Part shown: piece after piece, positions 6,270 to 7,684 of the stretch
Position numbering within the stretch: the first letter of the stretch is position 1
How the letters are laid out: every line of letters begins with the position of its first letter
Source of the DNA: Bryobacterales bacterium
GTDB lineage: Bacteria; Acidobacteriota; Terriglobia; Bryobacterales; Bryobacteraceae
Direction: 5' to 3'
DNA length: 7,684 bases
Assembly: GCA_003164075.1 (NCBI GenBank)
Contig: PLRZ01000189.1
Coordinates: 1 to 7,684, forward strand
Notes under the pieces: model-generated
Databases searched by the model: none
Told to the model about the DNA's origin: nothing
The model's input: only the letters and a program-made list of their open reading frames with translations
Made by a program: the position numbers and the translations under genes

Positions 6270-7522
6270 TGGATTCGTTGAGTTCCCTCTCGCCAGTCCG
6301 CGAACCCTCCGTGTCGGAAGTGAAGAGCGAGCTGCAGAGCGTCCTCAGTTCGAAGGAATTCCGGCAGTCCCGGGGATTGACCAAGCTCCTGCGATACATT
6401 TGCAGCAGAGCGCTGCTGGATGACACCGAGCCGATCACCGAATACACCATCGCTGTCGACGTGCTCGGCAAGGCCGCCGACTTCAAGGACAGCAAAGACG
6501 CTAACGCGCGCGTGGAGATGCATCGTCTGCGCAAGCGCCTGGTGGAATTCTATGAGAACGAAGGCGCCGGCCATCGCATTCGAATCGCCATCCCGACGGG
6601 CAACTATTTTCCGCAATTCCTGGTCCACGAAGAAACGGGCGAACCGGAACCGATGGCGCTCCCATCGCTGGCGGAGCCACCTGACATCGCCGTGCCGGAG
6701 CCGATCCCGGACGCCGTACACTCCTCCAGCCAATTTGCCGGGTTACTCCGGAGCCGCTCCGCGAAAATTGCCGCCGCAATCCTGGCAATCGCCTCGTTCC
6801 TGCTCGCGATCCGGGTTTTCAGCCATTCCGACGGCCCGCTCGATAGTCTCTGGCGGCCCGTGTTCTCGTCCACCAGTCCGATTCTGCTATGCATTGGAAA
6901 TGTGGAAGGCGGGCATCACGTGGAGCCTGGAACCGCCCCGACCGGACTCAGCGTGCTGCAATACCACGGCCTGAACAGTCAGATTATGCTGATCGACGAC
7001 GCCGCCACACTTTCTCGTTTTGCCGGCTTGCTGCAAGCCAAGGGAAAGCCCTACCGGGTGGTGTCGCAATCCGAGACGACGTTCGCCGACCTGCAGAATG
7101 GGCCGGCGGTACTCATCGGCCTTTCCAACAACTACTGGACCGAGCGGTTGGTCGGCAAACTTCGTTTCTGGCTGGAACACCGCGAACCGCGGCAACTCAT
7201 ACTCCGCGATCGCGAGCACCCCGAGCGGTCCGATTGGATGATGGATTATTCCACTCCATACCTCAACGTCACCCGGGACTATGCTTTGGTCTTACGCGTT
7301 CTCGATCCCAAGACGGAGCAAATGGTAATCTCCGCGGCGGGCATTTCGGTATTTGGAACGCTTGCGGCGGGCGAGTTTCTCACCGATCCGGAACAGTTTC
7401 GGAAGATCGAGGCCGTCGCGCCGAAAGGGTGGAAGAAAATGAACTTTGAAATGGTGCTCTCCACCGACGTGATCCGCGGCAAGTCCGGCCACGCCACGAT
7501 CATAGCCACTCATTTCTGGTAG
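6269..7522 (+). CDS. Membrane-anchored DNA-binding regulator with an unnamed periplasmic domain
   Basis: The protein has up to 417 residues. Residues 17-117 form a domain I recognise from Acidobacteriota and rhizobial regulators, with FRQSRGLTKLLRYI (31-44), ITEYTIAVDVLG (56-67), DANARVEMHRLRKRLVEFY (77-95) and IRIAIPTGNYFPQF (104-117); it behaves like a winged-helix DNA-binding head. A Pro/Glu-rich linker follows (about 122-150), then RSRSAK and one hydrophobic segment (about 166-184), so the N-terminus should be cytoplasmic and residues 186-417 periplasmic. That part has LIDDAATLSRFAGLL, FADLQNGPAVLIGLSNNYWT (272-291), AAGISVFGTLAAGEFLTD (356-373) and the end ATHFW; I cannot give it a family name. 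The layout resembles CadC/ToxR one-component sensors. The start is uncertain: TTG 6269 has weak GCGGGAA upstream, alternatives are 6278, 6311 and 6320, and an in-frame TAA at 6245 excludes anything earlier. It is divergent from the RHH operon and may regulate it. Confidence 0.82.
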   Translation: MDSLSSLSPVREPSVSEVKSELQSVLSSKEFRQSRGLTKLLRYICSRALLDDTEPITEYTIAVDVLGKAADFKDSKDANARVEMHRLRKRLVEFYENEGAGHRIRIAIPTGNYFPQFLVHEETGEPEPMALPSLAEPPDIAVPEPIPDAVHSSSQFAGLLRSRSAKIAAAILAIASFLLAIRVFSHSDGPLDSLWRPVFSSTSPILLCIGNVEGGHHVEPGTAPTGLSVLQYHGLNSQIMLIDDAATLSRFAGLLQAKGKPYRVVSQSETTFADLQNGPAVLIGLSNNYWTERLVGKLRFWLEHREPRQLILRDREHPERSDWMMDYSTPYLNVTRDYALVLRVLDPKTEQMVISAAGISVFGTLAAGEFLTDPEQFRKIEAVAPKGWKKMNFEMVLSTDVIRGKSGHATIIATHFW

Positions 7523-7564
7523 CTTGGGAAAATGCGCTGACCATTCCACTGCCATGACGCGGCA

Positions 7565-7580
7565 CAGACACTTTTGTCTG
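7565..7580 (+). other. Small hairpin after the regulator gene
   Basis: CAGACA and TGTCTG form a perfect 6-bp stem with the loop CTTT, 43 bases past the TAG stop. No T run follows, so it is not a standard intrinsic terminator. It may stabilise the mRNA 3' end or be chance. No other gene is seen in 7523-7684. Confidence 0.25.
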
Positions 7581-7613
7581 GATAGCGCCGAGACTCGCAA
7601 GAACAAATCTAGC

Positions 7614-7684
7614 CACGGATGAACACAGATGAACACAGATAAGAAAAACCCTGTTTTTTGTCTTTTTATCTGTGTTCATCCGTG
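7614..7684. repeat. Intergenic inverted repeat built on GAACACAGAT, running off the window
   Basis: CACGGATGAACACAGAT (7614-7630) and its exact reverse complement (7668-7684) form 17-bp arms around 37 bases. The unit GAACACAGAT is repeated in tandem at 7621-7640. An inner AAAAAC/GTTTTT pair (7644-7649 and 7653-7658) is followed by TTGTCTTTTT. From memory, strings of this type recur between genes in Acidobacteriota and Verrucomicrobia genomes, and their function is not established. The right edge lies beyond the window. The inner hairpin with its T-rich tail might end transcription of the regulator gene. Confidence 0.75.

Noticed and set aside
6223..6423. Plus-strand ORF of 66 codons beginning at GTG 6223
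   Set aside because: It overlaps the DNA-binding domain of the regulator in another frame and has no separate signals. The binding site at 6225 better fits the ATG at 6237.
7292..7636. Minus-strand ORF beginning MFICVHPWL
   Set aside because: Its start lies in the terminal repeat and the rest is antisense to the regulator gene. This kind of N-terminus arises from translating the repeat.
7614..7684. CRISPR array
   Set aside because: The repeated units are 10 bases in immediate tandem without spacers, and the arms are inverted rather than direct.

Overview
The window looks like chromosome from an Acidobacteriota bacterium of the Solibacter/Bryobacter kind. The reasons are moderately high GC, an Oar-like TonB-dependent receptor with an N-terminal carboxypeptidase-regulatory domain, a bacterial CE15 glucuronoyl esterase, a membrane-anchored regulator with an 'IPxGxYxPxF' DNA-binding domain, and a hairpin repeat built on GAACACAGAT. 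The assignment rests on recognised families and was not searched.

Layout. Positions 1-741 (minus) hold most of a branched-chain amino acid aminotransferase (ilvE). It is cut by the window edge and carries a one-base frameshift near 178-180. A TATAAT box ends six bases before its ATG, so its message may be leaderless. A strong intrinsic terminator at 845-881 closes the transcript arriving from the right. Then come three minus-strand genes, transcribed from right to left: a small ribbon-helix-helix DNA-binding protein (5872-6129), a secreted CE15 glucuronoyl esterase (4442-5872) overlapping it by one base in TAATG, and after 58 bases a 1143-residue outer-membrane receptor (952-4383). No terminator is seen between them, so they read as one operon driven from a TTGGGG-17-TATACT promoter near 6155-6183.

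Divergently transcribed, 6269-7522 (plus) encodes a one-TM regulator with a cytoplasmic DNA-binding domain and a periplasmic domain I cannot name. The shared spacer (about 6130-6268) contains four GGTTA/TAACC half-sites, a GTTTC-T-GAAAC palindrome, two opposed TATACT boxes and a six-codon ORF with a good ribosome binding site. The right end holds a long inverted repeat that runs off the window.

Working hypothesis (inference): 952-7522 is a small regulated module for glucuronoxylan-lignin debris. CE15 enzymes cut the ester between 4-O-methylglucuronate on xylan and lignin alcohols, the receptor could take up products, and the two DNA-binding proteins could control the divergent promoters. The ilvE gene is separate.
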